From positions 2,604,001 through 2,668,000 of the forward strand of contig OZ241384.1 of NCBI GenBank assembly GCA_965200805.1: 64,000 nucleotides of DNA, read 5' to 3'. The notes beneath the pieces were generated by a model. That model was not told the DNA's origin. It saw nothing but the letters and a program-made list of their open reading frames with translations, and did not search any database. This DNA comes from MPNP01 sp026709725 (lineage in GTDB: Bacteria > Pseudomonadota > Alphaproteobacteria > Rhodobacterales > Rhodobacteraceae). Every line of letters starts with the position of its first letter. The first letter of the stretch is position 1. The translations under genes and the position numbers were made by a program. This document shows positions 1 to 8,943 of this stretch, piece after piece.

Positions 1-1
1 G

Positions 2-850
2 GTTGCCGATGCGATGAAATACGTCTTCAAGGAAATCGTCATCCCGGCCGGTGCCGATCGTCCGATCTTCCTGATGGCACCTCTGATTTCCTTTGTCCTT
101 GCTCTCACTGCCTGGGCAGCCATTCCCTTTGCTAGCAACTGGGTTGTGGCCAATCTCAATGTGGGCATCCTGTATATCTTCGCCATCTCGTCGCTTGAGG
201 TTTACGGCGTCATCATGGGCGGCTGGGCCTCGAACTCGAAATACGCCTTTCTCGGCGCCCTGCGTTCAGCGGCACAGATGATCTCCTATGAGGTCTCCAT
301 CGGACTGATCATCGTCGGCGTGCTGATCACGACCGGATCCCTGAACCTTTCGGCCATTGTCATGGCCCAGGACGGCAATGCCGGCATCTTCAACTGGTAC
401 TGGCTCCCGCATCTGCCCATGGTTGTGCTGTTCTTCGTCTCGACGCTCGCCGAGACCAACCGCCCGCCGTTTGATCTGCCTGAAGCCGAATCAGAACTGG
501 TTGCCGGTTACCAGGTTGAATACTCATCGACGCCATTCCTCCTTTTCATGGCCGGTGAGTATGCGGCGATCTTCCTCATGTGCGCCCTGATGTCGATCCT
601 TTTCTTTGGCGGCTGGCTGTCGCCCATTCCGGGTTTGCCGGATGGTGCCCTGTGGATGATCGGCAAGATGGCGGTGTTCTTTTTTCTGTTTGCCATGGTC
701 AAGGCTGTCGTCCCCCGCTATCGCTACGACCAGCTGATGCGACTCGGCTGGAAGGTCTTTTTGCCGGTGTCGCTTGGATGGGTGGCTCTGGTCGGCCTGT
801 TTGCCCAGTATGACCTTTTCTGGGGTTTTTACGCCCGATGGGATGCCTGA
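2..850 (+). CDS. nuoH: NADH-quinone oxidoreductase subunit H (5' truncated by window edge)
   Basis: Membrane subunit of respiratory complex I that joins the quinone-reducing arm to the proton-pumping arm. The reading frame is open from base 2, so the true start lies before the window; about 60 N-terminal residues of the usual ~340 are missing. Visible are several hydrophobic segments and the conserved acidic loop AETNRPPFDLPEAESELVAG, which is characteristic of NuoH/ND1 and lies near the quinone site. It is the first of seven consecutive nuo genes (H-I-J-K-L-M-N) in standard order. The stop codon sits inside a short 12-bp tandem repeat. Confidence 0.97.
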   Translation, partial: VADAMKYVFKEIVIPAGADRPIFLMAPLISFVLALTAWAAIPFASNWVVANLNVGILYIFAISSLEVYGVIMGGWASNSKYAFLGALRSAAQMISYEVSIGLIIVGVLITTGSLNLSAIVMAQDGNAGIFNWYWLPHLPMVVLFFVSTLAETNRPPFDLPEAESELVAGYQVEYSSTPFLLFMAGEYAAIFLMCALMSILFFGGWLSPIPGLPDGALWMIGKMAVFFFLFAMVKAVVPRYRYDQLMRLGWKVFLPVSLGWVALVGLFAQYDLFWGFYARWDA

Positions 851-869
851 TGGGATGCCTGATGGGATG
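837..869. repeat. 12-bp tandem repeat over the nuoH stop codon
   Basis: The unit GATGGGATGCCT occurs twice in full (837-848, 849-860) and once in part (861-869). The nuoH TGA falls at the unit junction, so changes in copy number would lengthen only the nuoH-nuoI spacer. Confidence 0.8.
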
Positions 870-917
870 GTTGGGGCCGGATGGAACGGTTGAGACCCGG
901 GAGAGAGTGAGGGGATC

Positions 918-1415
918 ATGATAGACGGATCAACACTGAAACGTGCCGCACGATACTTCGTCCTTGCCGATTTCATCGGGGGGCTGAGCAAGGGAATGCG
1001 ATACTTTTTCTCTCCCAAGTCAACAGTCAACTATCCCCATGAAAAAGGCCCGCTGTCACCGCGTTTTCGTGGTGAGCATGCGCTGCGCCGCTATCCCAAT
1101 GGTGAAGAACGCTGCATTGCCTGCAAGCTCTGTGAAGCGATCTGCCCGGCCCAGGCCATTACGATTGATGCCGAACCCCGCGCCGATGGCTCCCGCCGGA
1201 CCACCCGGTATGACATCGACATGACCAAGTGCATCTACTGCGGATACTGTCAGGAAGCCTGTCCGGTCGATGCCATCGTCCAGGGGCCGAATTTCGAATT
1301 CTCAACCGAAACCAGGGAGGAGTTGTTCTACGACAAGGAAAAACTGCTTGCCAACGGTGACCGCTGGGAGGCCGAGATCGCCCGGAATATCGAAAAGGAT
1401 GCAGCCTGGCGCTAG
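918..1415 (+). CDS. nuoI: NADH-quinone oxidoreductase subunit I
   Basis: Ferredoxin-like subunit of complex I that passes electrons through two [4Fe-4S] clusters (N6a/N6b) toward the quinone. Two CxxCxxCxxxCP motifs are present: Cys66/69/72/76 and Cys105/108/111/115. The length of 165 residues is normal for alphaproteobacterial NuoI. A purine-rich ribosome site (GAGAGAGTGAGGGG) precedes the ATG. It lies between nuoH and nuoJ in the operon. Confidence 0.97.
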   Translation: MIDGSTLKRAARYFVLADFIGGLSKGMRYFFSPKSTVNYPHEKGPLSPRFRGEHALRRYPNGEERCIACKLCEAICPAQAITIDAEPRADGSRRTTRYDIDMTKCIYCGYCQEACPVDAIVQGPNFEFSTETREELFYDKEKLLANGDRWEAEIARNIEKDAAWR

Positions 1416-1459
1416 GTCGGGATGCAGAGGGATTCCGGACATGACGGGTACGCGCTGAT

Positions 1460-2077
1460 ATGCTGATACAGACAGCCGTCTTTGCACTCTTTGCCGCTCT
1501 TGCAGTCGGGGGCGGTTTCGGGGTGGTGTTTTCCCGCAACCCCGTTCGTGCAGTTCTCTGGCTCATCCTTGCGTTTCTGGCCGCGGCCGGTCTTTTCGTT
1601 CTGCAGGGCGCGGAGTTTGTCGCCATGCTGCTGGTGATTGTCTATGTTGGCGCCGTGGCGGTTCTCTTCCTGTTCGTCGTCATGATGCTGGATGTGGATT
1701 TTGCCACACTCAGGGCCGGCATGGCCCGCAGTATTCCCGTCGGGATCCTGATCTCCCTCCTGATTCTGATGATGATCGTCTGGCAGGCCGGTCGCTGGTC
1801 CGCCGGCTCCGACGCCAGGCCCGGTATCGCGTCGCCAACCCCACCGCTTGAAGAGGCGGAGAACACCGTCGCCCTCGGTCGCATACTCTACACGGATCAT
1901 GTCCTGCTCTTTCAGATTGCCGGCCTCATCCTGCTGGTTGCAATGATCGGCGCAATCGTTCTGACCTTCCGTCACAAATCCGGTGTCAAGCGGCAGGATG
2001 TGGTGCGCCAGATGTACAGGGATCCGGCGCAGTCGATTGAGCTGAAGGATGTCGATCCGGGGAAGGGGCTGCGATGA
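1460..2077 (+). CDS. nuoJ: NADH-quinone oxidoreductase subunit J
   Basis: Integral membrane subunit of complex I (ND6 type), 205 residues with about five hydrophobic helices. The VYVGAVAVLFLFVVMML segment matches the conserved third helix that contains the pi-bulge linking quinone chemistry to the pump. The C-terminal ~45 residues are polar and charged. The stop overlaps the nuoK start by 4 nt (ATGA), so the two are probably translationally coupled. Confidence 0.96.
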   Translation: MLIQTAVFALFAALAVGGGFGVVFSRNPVRAVLWLILAFLAAAGLFVLQGAEFVAMLLVIVYVGAVAVLFLFVVMMLDVDFATLRAGMARSIPVGILISLLILMMIVWQAGRWSAGSDARPGIASPTPPLEEAENTVALGRILYTDHVLLFQIAGLILLVAMIGAIVLTFRHKSGVKRQDVVRQMYRDPAQSIELKDVDPGKGLR

Positions 2078-2379
2078 TCGGTCTCGAACACTATCTTGTT
2101 GTGGCGGCGATCCTGTTTGTGACAGGGATTTTCGGTATCTTTCTCAACCGCAAGAATGTCATCATCATGCTGATGTCGATCGAGCTCATCCTTCTGGCCG
2201 TGAACATCAATCTGGTTTCCTTTTCCGTCGCCCTTGGCGATATGGTCGGCCAGGTCTTCACCATGTTTGTCCTCACTGTCGCTGCGGCAGAAGCAGCCAT
2301 CGGGCTGGCGATACTGGTGTGTTTCTTCCGGAACCGGGGAAGCATTGCCGTGAACGATGTCAGCCAGATGAAGGGTTAG
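2074..2379 (+). CDS. nuoK: NADH-quinone oxidoreductase subunit K
   Basis: Small three-helix membrane subunit of complex I (ND4L type), 101 residues. The two membrane glutamates needed for proton translocation are present as Glu37 (MSIELILLAVN) and Glu73 (AAAEAAIGLA), equivalent to E36 and E72 of E. coli NuoK. It overlaps nuoJ by 4 nt and is 7 nt from nuoL. Confidence 0.97.
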   Translation: MIGLEHYLVVAAILFVTGIFGIFLNRKNVIIMLMSIELILLAVNINLVSFSVALGDMVGQVFTMFVLTVAAAEAAIGLAILVCFFRNRGSIAVNDVSQMKG

Positions 2380-2386
2380 GGCGGAT

Positions 2387-4348
2387 ATGGAGATCATCAT
2401 CCTTTTCGCCCCGGTCCTTGGAAGCCTTCTCAGTGGATTCGGTCATCACCTCCTTGGCGAGCGGTTTGCAATCTCCGCAGCAACCGCGCTGCTGTTCCTG
2501 GCGGCGGCTCTCAGCTGGATTGTCTTTCTCGGCCATGACGGTGCCACGGAGACCCGCAGCATCGTCCGATTCATCGACAGCGGCGATCTGACGGCAGAGT
2601 GGGCGATCCGGGTTGACAGGCTGACGGCCATCATGCTGGTTGTGATCACGACAGTGTCAGCACTCGTGCATCTGTACAGTTTTGGTTACATGCACAACGA
2701 TCCGCAATGGCCGGAAAATGAGAGCTACAAGCCCCGGTTCTTTGCATATCTGTCCTTTTTCACCTTTGCCATGCTCGCTCTGGTGACCTCAGACAACCTT
2801 CTTCAGCTTTTCTTCGGCTGGGAGGGTGTTGGTGTTGCCTCCTACCTCCTGATCGGGTTCTATTACCGAAAGCCCTCGGCCAATGCTGCGGCCATCAAGG
2901 CCTTCATTGTGAATCGTGTGGGTGATTTCGGGCTTCTGCTTGGGATCTTCACGCTCTTTCTTGCTACGGATGCAATCACCTTTGACAGTATTTTTGCCGC
3001 TGCACCCCAGCTCGCTGAGCGCACGATTCCCTTCCTGTGGATGTCGCCGAATATCGCGGAGCTGGCAGCGGTGCTACTGTTTGTTGGGGCTGCCGGCAAG
3101 TCGGCCCAGCTGTTTCTGCACACCTGGTTGCCGGATGCCATGGAAGGGCCGACGCCGGTCTCGGCACTGATTCATGCTGCAACCATGGTGACCGCCGGCG
3201 TCTTTCTGGTCTGTCGCATGTCCCCGCTCTTCGAATTTGCGCCGTCTGCTCTGGCTTTTGTGGCCGTCATGGGGGGTGCCACTGCTCTCTTTGCCGCTTC
3301 TGTGGGTCTCGTGCAGAATGACATCAAGCGCGTCATTGCCTATTCGACCTGCTCACAACTCGGCTACATGTTCGTTGCGACCGGGATTGGTGCTTACCAG
3401 GTGGCAATGTTCCATCTGTTCACCCATGCCTTCTTCAAGGCCATGCTGTTCCTGGGTGCCGGATCGGTCATCCACGCCATGCACCATGAGCAGGACATGC
3501 GGAATTATGGCGGCCTGCGCCGCAGGATCCCCCTGACCTATGCCGCGATGATGATCGGAACGCTCGCCATCACCGGCGTTGGCCTCCCGCTCACACATTA
3601 TGGCTTTGCCGGCTTCGTCTCCAAGGACGCCATTATCGAGTCAAGTTTTGCTGCCGGTGAACTTGGCACGGCTCTCTTCTGGGTGCTTGTGCTCGCTGCC
3701 GCCATGACGAGTTTCTATTCCTGGCGTCTGATGTTCCTGACCTTTTTTGGCCATGAGCGCGGTGATTCGCACGCGCATGCCAATGCCCATGAGTCGCCAT
3801 CAGCCATGCTGATTCCGCTGGCAGTGCTGGCTGTTGGCTCGGTTGTCGCCGGAACGCTCTGGTATGATGTGTTTTTTGGCGCCCGGGTGGAGGAGTGGTT
3901 TGCCGCATCCGTCTTCACCGGAGCCGGGAATCATGTGATTCATGATGCCCACTCTGTCCCCAAATGGGTCAAGGCCTCGCCGTTTGCCGCCATGCTGGTC
4001 GGCCTCGCCATCGCCTGGCTCTTCTACATTCACCGACCGGACCTGCCTCATCGCCTCGCACGGGTCCACCGTCCCCTCTACATCCTGCTCCTGAACAAGT
4101 GGTATTTTGATGAACTCTATGAGGTCATTCTGGTCCGTCCGGCCAAATGGCTGGGCCGCCGCCTCTGGCTGACCGGTGACGGTCGGATCATTGATGGCAC
4201 GCTCCATCTGGTTGCAAGGCAGGCTGTGCCCAGACTCAGCCAGCTCGCCGGTCGCCTGCAGTCAGGCTATATTTTTGATTATGCCTTTGCCGTCGTGATC
4301 GGAATGGGCGTCATTCTGGTCATCATGCTGGCGCTCACCGGCGGCTGA
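2387..4348 (+). CDS. nuoL: NADH-quinone oxidoreductase subunit L
   Basis: Distal Mrp-antiporter-like proton-pumping subunit of complex I, 653 residues, normal for the family including the long lateral C-terminal helix. Recognisable segments are FFGWEGVGVASYLLIGFYY (the key membrane glutamate), HTWLPDAMEGPTPVSALIHA and the histidine-rich stretch HLFTHAFFKAMLFLGAGSVIH. It is followed after 2 nt by nuoM. Confidence 0.97.
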   Translation: MEIIILFAPVLGSLLSGFGHHLLGERFAISAATALLFLAAALSWIVFLGHDGATETRSIVRFIDSGDLTAEWAIRVDRLTAIMLVVITTVSALVHLYSFGYMHNDPQWPENESYKPRFFAYLSFFTFAMLALVTSDNLLQLFFGWEGVGVASYLLIGFYYRKPSANAAAIKAFIVNRVGDFGLLLGIFTLFLATDAITFDSIFAAAPQLAERTIPFLWMSPNIAELAAVLLFVGAAGKSAQLFLHTWLPDAMEGPTPVSALIHAATMVTAGVFLVCRMSPLFEFAPSALAFVAVMGGATALFAASVGLVQNDIKRVIAYSTCSQLGYMFVATGIGAYQVAMFHLFTHAFFKAMLFLGAGSVIHAMHHEQDMRNYGGLRRRIPLTYAAMMIGTLAITGVGLPLTHYGFAGFVSKDAIIESSFAAGELGTALFWVLVLAAAMTSFYSWRLMFLTFFGHERGDSHAHANAHESPSAMLIPLAVLAVGSVVAGTLWYDVFFGARVEEWFAASVFTGAGNHVIHDAHSVPKWVKASPFAAMLVGLAIAWLFYIHRPDLPHRLARVHRPLYILLLNKWYFDELYEVILVRPAKWLGRRLWLTGDGRIIDGTLHLVARQAVPRLSQLAGRLQSGYIFDYAFAVVIGMGVILVIMLALTGG

Positions 4349-4350
4349 TT

Positions 4351-5883
4351 ATGGAAAATCTCCTGTCCATCATCATCTTCACCCCGCTGGTGAGCGCGGT
4401 CATCATGGCACTCTTTCTGCCGGGTGATGACAGGAATGCGATGATGAATGTCAGGATTCTTGCACTTGTGGCAACAGTGACCACGTTCCTGATCTCCCTG
4501 TTTCTTCTGGCGGGTTTCGACCGCACTGAAACCGGATTTCAGTTTGTCGAGGAATACACCTGGCTCTTTGGCCTGAAATACAAGCTCGGCGTCGATGGCA
4601 TCAGCATCCTGTTCGTCATGCTGACGACGTTTCTCATGCCGGTGACGATCCTGGCATGCTGGCATGTCGAGACCCGCGTCAAGGAATTCATGATCACGTT
4701 CCTCATTCTCGAAACCCTGATGATCGGCGTTTTCTGCGCTCTCGATCTGGTCCTGTTCTATTTCTTCTTCGAATCGGGGCTGATCCCGATGTTCCTCATC
4801 ATTGGCATCTGGGGTGGTAAAAACCGGCTTTACGCCACCTTCAAGTTTTTTCTCTACACCCTTCTTGGCTCGATTCTGATGCTGATTGCCATGATTGCCC
4901 TCTGGGTGGATGCCGGCACGACCGACATTGTGGACCTGCTTGGCCATCGTGTCTCCTTCATGCCGCTGACCCTTCTGGGGCTGGAGATTCATGGCGGCGT
5001 GCAAACCATCATGTGGCTTGCCTTTTTCGTCTCCTTTGCTGTCAAGATGCCAATGTGGCCCGTGCATACCTGGCTGCCTGATGCCCATGTCGAGGCCCCG
5101 ACAGGCGGGTCGGTCATTCTGGCCGCCATCCTGCTGAAGATGGGCGGTTACGGCCTGCTGCGCTTCAATCTGCCAATGTTCCCGGACGCGTCGGCCTATC
5201 TGGCACCGCTGGTCATGTGGCTGAGCGTCATCGCCATCATCTATGCCTCACTTGTTGCCATGATGCAGGAGGACATCAAGAAGCTGATCGCCTACTCTTC
5301 GGTGGCGCATATGGGATTTGTCACAATGGGGATCTTTGCCGCCAACCAGCAGGGGCTTGATGGCGCCATCTTCCAGATGCTCTCGCACGGGCTGATCTCC
5401 GGTGCCCTGTTTCTTTGCGTTGGCATGCTTTATGACCGCAAGCACACACGTCTCATCGATGATTACGGCGGGGTTGTCGTTCGCATGCCCCGCTACGCGA
5501 TGATCCTGATGTTCTTCACCCTCGCCAATGTCGGCCTGCCGGGAACCAGCGGTTTCGTTGGAGAGTTTCTGACGCTGGCGGGTGTCTTCAAGGTCAATAC
5601 CTGGGTCGCGGTGTTTGCCGCCACCGGTGTGATTCTTTCCGCAGCCTATGCCCTTTGGCTCTATCGGCGCGTTGTCTTCGGAGACCTCGTCAGGGAGTCA
5701 CTGCAGGACCTGCACGATATCACACCCCGTGAACGCCTGGTCTTCGTGCCTCTGGTTTTCTTCACGCTGCTCCTCGGTCTCTATCCGGCACTGGTCACCG
5801 ATATCATCGGTGCAAGCGTTGCGGCTCTGGTCGAGCAGGTGACCGCAGAGGCCTTCATGCCGTCACCGACGGCAACGCAGTAG
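4351..5883 (+). CDS. nuoM: NADH-quinone oxidoreductase subunit M
   Basis: Second antiporter-like pump subunit of complex I (ND4 type), 510 residues. Signature stretches are FFFESGLIPMFLIIGIWGG (conserved membrane Glu), HTWLPDAHVEAPTGGSVILA with its adjoining LLKMGGYG, and LIAYSSVAHMGFVTMG. About 14 hydrophobic helices are apparent. It sits directly between nuoL and nuoN. Confidence 0.97.
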   Translation: MENLLSIIIFTPLVSAVIMALFLPGDDRNAMMNVRILALVATVTTFLISLFLLAGFDRTETGFQFVEEYTWLFGLKYKLGVDGISILFVMLTTFLMPVTILACWHVETRVKEFMITFLILETLMIGVFCALDLVLFYFFFESGLIPMFLIIGIWGGKNRLYATFKFFLYTLLGSILMLIAMIALWVDAGTTDIVDLLGHRVSFMPLTLLGLEIHGGVQTIMWLAFFVSFAVKMPMWPVHTWLPDAHVEAPTGGSVILAAILLKMGGYGLLRFNLPMFPDASAYLAPLVMWLSVIAIIYASLVAMMQEDIKKLIAYSSVAHMGFVTMGIFAANQQGLDGAIFQMLSHGLISGALFLCVGMLYDRKHTRLIDDYGGVVVRMPRYAMILMFFTLANVGLPGTSGFVGEFLTLAGVFKVNTWVAVFAATGVILSAAYALWLYRRVVFGDLVRESLQDLHDITPRERLVFVPLVFFTLLLGLYPALVTDIIGASVAALVEQVTAEAFMPSPTATQ

Positions 5884-5896
5884 GGATGGATTCGTC

Positions 5897-7336
5897 ATGC
5901 TGGTGAATGATGTCATCCTGATTCTCCCGGAATTGATTCTGGCCATCTATGCCGCTGCCGCCCTGCTTTGGGGTGTCTTTGTTCGCCATGAGCGGATTGC
6001 AGGTCTGCTGGTCTGGATGACCAGTGCGGTCATGATCGGACTCGGTCTGTGGATTGGCCTTGCGGCAACCGGTGTCGGGACCGCCTTCAACGGGTCCTTT
6101 ATCGATGATGCCTATGCCCGCTTTGCCAAGGTCGTCGTTCTCCTGTCGGCCGGAATGGTGCTGATGACCGGTCACGATTTCCTCCAGCGGGAGGGAATTC
6201 TCAAATTCGAGTATCCGATTCTGGTGGCCTTTGCCGTTGTCGGGATGATGGTCATGGTCTCCGCCAGTGACCTCATCGTCCTCTATATGGGTATCGAGAT
6301 GCAGGCGCTGGCACTCTATGTCCTCACCGCCATGCACCGGGACAACGCCCATTCCACCGAGGCCGGCCTCAAATACTTCGTTCTCGGCGCGCTTTCATCA
6401 GGCATCCTGCTCTACGGCGCCTCGTTCCTCTACGGTTTTGCCGGAACGACCGATTATGCCGGTATTGCCGTCGCCGGCAGTGAGGACGCGTCCCGCATCG
6501 GCCTTCTCTTCGGTCTGGCCTTCATGATTGTCGGTCTGGCCTTCAAGGTCTCGGCTGCACCCTTCCATATGTGGGCTCCGGATGTGTATGAGGGTGCACC
6601 GACTCCTGTCACCGCACTGATCGCCACGGCGCCCAAGATCGCTGCCATCATGGTCTTTGCCCGGCTCCTCGTCGACACAACCGGCATTTCTGCCGCCGAT
6701 TGGCAGCCCATCATCGCGATCATTGCCACCATTTCGATGTTCCTCGGGGCTTTCGCCGCCATTCGCCAGACCAATATCAAGCGACTGATCGCCTATTCGT
6801 CGATTGCACATATGGGCTACGCCCTGATCGGTCTCGCCGCCGGCACCGCAGAGGGGATTGCGGCCATGCTGACCTACATGGTCATCTATATCCTCATGAG
6901 CATCGGGACATTCGCCTTCATCATGTCCATGCGGCAGAACGGCCGCCCGGTGGCCAGCATTTATGCGTTCAACCGGATTGCATCGCAGGCACCCGTCACC
7001 GCCCTGTCCCTGCTGCTTCTCATGTTTTCGCTGGCGGGAATCGTGCCCATGATCGGTTTTTTTGCCAAACTTGCCGTCTTCTGGGCCGCTGTCAGTGCGG
7101 GCATGATCTGGCTGGCGGTTGCCGGAGGCATTGCTTCCGTCATCGGCGCATACTATTACCTCAGGCTTGTGTATTTTATGTACTTTGGTGAAGAGGGGAC
7201 ACCGCTTGATACCGATGTCCCCCGGTTCGGTCTGATTGTTCTGGCCGTTGCTGCCGGGGCCATGCTCATCGGTGTGGTCAATCTCTTCGGTATACCCGAA
7301 TTCAGCACTCTGGCCGTCCATGACCTCCTTCACTAG
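5897..7336 (+). CDS. nuoN: NADH-quinone oxidoreductase subunit N
   Basis: Third antiporter-like subunit of complex I (ND2 type), 479 residues. Diagnostic stretches are YMGIEMQALALYVLTA, FKVSAAPFHMWAPDVYEGAPTPVTA and LIAYSSIAHMGYALIGLAAG. It ends the nuo operon. The next gene, birA, begins within 30 nt and is probably co-transcribed, as is common in alphaproteobacteria. Confidence 0.97.
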   Translation: MLVNDVILILPELILAIYAAAALLWGVFVRHERIAGLLVWMTSAVMIGLGLWIGLAATGVGTAFNGSFIDDAYARFAKVVVLLSAGMVLMTGHDFLQREGILKFEYPILVAFAVVGMMVMVSASDLIVLYMGIEMQALALYVLTAMHRDNAHSTEAGLKYFVLGALSSGILLYGASFLYGFAGTTDYAGIAVAGSEDASRIGLLFGLAFMIVGLAFKVSAAPFHMWAPDVYEGAPTPVTALIATAPKIAAIMVFARLLVDTTGISAADWQPIIAIIATISMFLGAFAAIRQTNIKRLIAYSSIAHMGYALIGLAAGTAEGIAAMLTYMVIYILMSIGTFAFIMSMRQNGRPVASIYAFNRIASQAPVTALSLLLLMFSLAGIVPMIGFFAKLAVFWAAVSAGMIWLAVAGGIASVIGAYYYLRLVYFMYFGEEGTPLDTDVPRFGLIVLAVAAGAMLIGVVNLFGIPEFSTLAVHDLLH

Positions 7337-7362
7337 CACATGGACCGGGACCCTTGACCGCA

Positions 7363-8163
7363 ATGTCTGGCTGGTCGGCGGGATGGGCACGGATTCATCT
7401 TGACAGTGTCGACAGCACCAACCGCTATGCCGTTGATCGGGCACGGACCCTCGATGCCCCCACCTGGATCACCGCAACCGTCCAGACCGCCGGTTACGGC
7501 CGCCGCCGCCGGGTCTGGCACTCGGCGCCCGGCAACCTGCATGCATCCTACGTCCGTCCCCATCCCGCCATCCTGCCCCCGGCACCCCTCTACAGCTATG
7601 TCGCTGCACTGGCCGTGCATGATTGCCTGGTCCGTCTGGTGGCCGGATATGATCAGGAGACGACCCGTGACCAGGCGCCGCACGACAGGACTCCCCGCAA
7701 TCGGATTGCCATCAAGTGGCCCAATGATATCCTCATCGAAAGGCATAAGGTTGCCGGCATCCTGCTGGAAGGGGTTTCAACACAGGCGGGCCCCTGTCTG
7801 GTCATTGGCATCGGGATCAACCTTGTGTCCTCACCGAACAGACTCCCGGACGATTCCCGCCTTCCAGCCGGCGATCTTCTGCATATGACCGGGATGACCT
7901 TCACAACCGATGCGGTGCTTTCGGTGCTGGCGGAGACCATGATGCGCCGTGAGCACGAGATTTCCGCTCTCGGTTTCGCCTGCACCAGAGACGCATGGCT
8001 GCAGCGGGCGCTCGGTCCGGGCCAGAGGGTCAGGGCCCATACCGGGCACGGCACGATCGCGGGAAGACTGGAGACCATTGACGAGTCCGGTCACGCCGTT
8101 CTGGACTGTCAGGGCGTCCGCAGGACACTTGTTGCGGCTGATCTGGAACTCGCACAGCCATGA
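7363..8163 (+). CDS. birA: Biotin--[acetyl-CoA-carboxylase] ligase
   Basis: Attaches biotin to the carboxyl-carrier protein of acetyl-CoA carboxylase via biotinyl-AMP. It is a monofunctional (class I) enzyme of ~266 residues with no N-terminal DNA-binding domain. Visible motifs are DSVDSTN near the N-terminus, the glycine/arginine biotinyl-AMP loop GYGRRRRVWHSAPGNL, IKWPNDILI, and a small C-terminal SH3-like domain. The ATG at 7363 is used here; an in-frame TTG at 7354 is an alternative. The stop overlaps coaX by 4 nt. The nuoN-birA-coaX-rnj order is typical of alphaproteobacteria. Confidence 0.93.
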   Translation: MSGWSAGWARIHLDSVDSTNRYAVDRARTLDAPTWITATVQTAGYGRRRRVWHSAPGNLHASYVRPHPAILPPAPLYSYVAALAVHDCLVRLVAGYDQETTRDQAPHDRTPRNRIAIKWPNDILIERHKVAGILLEGVSTQAGPCLVIGIGINLVSSPNRLPDDSRLPAGDLLHMTGMTFTTDAVLSVLAETMMRREHEISALGFACTRDAWLQRALGPGQRVRAHTGHGTIAGRLETIDESGHAVLDCQGVRRTLVAADLELAQP

Positions 8164-8942
8164 CGGGCCTGCTTGCCATCGATGTCGGGAACACCAATAC
8201 GGTCTTTGCGCTCTACGACGGTGAGAGACTGACGCAGCAATGGCGCTGTGCAACGAATCCCCTGCGAACGGGGGACGAATACTACGCATGGCTCTCTTCA
8301 CTTGCGGGCACTGACACCGAACTTGGTGCCATCCGGGCCATGGTGATTGCCTCGGTTGTTCCCGAGACGATCATGCAGCTGGAATCGCTCGCCCGGCACC
8401 ATCTCGGGACCAGACCCCTTGTCGTCGGTCGGCCCGACTGCGTGCTTCCGGTCGCGGTCAGGGTTGATCCGGCCACCCGGGTCGGAGCCGACAGGCTGGT
8501 CAACACCGTGGCCGCCTATGCCCGCTATGGCGGTGACCTGATTGTCGTTGATTTCGGGACCGCCACCACCTTTGATGTTGTTGACAGTGACGGGGCCTAT
8601 ATCGGCGGCGTGATCGCACCGGGGATCGAGCTCTCGCTCGAGGCCCTGCACAGGGCAACTGCGGCACTGCCCAAAATTACCGTGATGAAGCCGGGCGGCG
8701 TGGTTGGCAAAAACACGCTCGACTGCATGCATTCCGGCATTTATTGGGGATATCTCGGTCTGATCGATGGCATCTGTCAACGGATCAGCGATGAACTCAG
8801 GCGCCCGATGACGATTCTCGGCACCGGCGGTCTCGCTCATGTCTACGCAACGGCGGAATCGCCGATCAGGACCGTCGACAATGATCTGACGGTCGCCGGT
8901 CTCAAACTCATTCATGATCACAACAGAAGGAACACCGCCTGA
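8160..8942 (+). CDS. coaX: Type III pantothenate kinase
   Basis: Catalyses the first committed step of coenzyme A synthesis (pantothenate to 4'-phosphopantothenate). It belongs to the ASKHA-fold type III family, 260 residues. ATP-binding motifs are LLAIDVGNTNTVFALYDG at the N-terminus, VVDFGTATTFDVV, and GAYIGGVIAPG. Its start overlaps the birA stop by 4 nt and its stop lies 1 nt before the rnj ATG, indicating a single transcript. Confidence 0.96.
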   Translation: MTGLLAIDVGNTNTVFALYDGERLTQQWRCATNPLRTGDEYYAWLSSLAGTDTELGAIRAMVIASVVPETIMQLESLARHHLGTRPLVVGRPDCVLPVAVRVDPATRVGADRLVNTVAAYARYGGDLIVVDFGTATTFDVVDSDGAYIGGVIAPGIELSLEALHRATAALPKITVMKPGGVVGKNTLDCMHSGIYWGYLGLIDGICQRISDELRRPMTILGTGGLAHVYATAESPIRTVDNDLTVAGLKLIHDHNRRNTA

Positions 8943-8943
8943 T

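Noticed and set aside
4279..5088. 269-codon minus-strand ORF opposite nuoM
   Set aside because: Antisense to an unambiguous complex I gene; His/Asp/Gln-rich composition is typical of reverse-strand translation.
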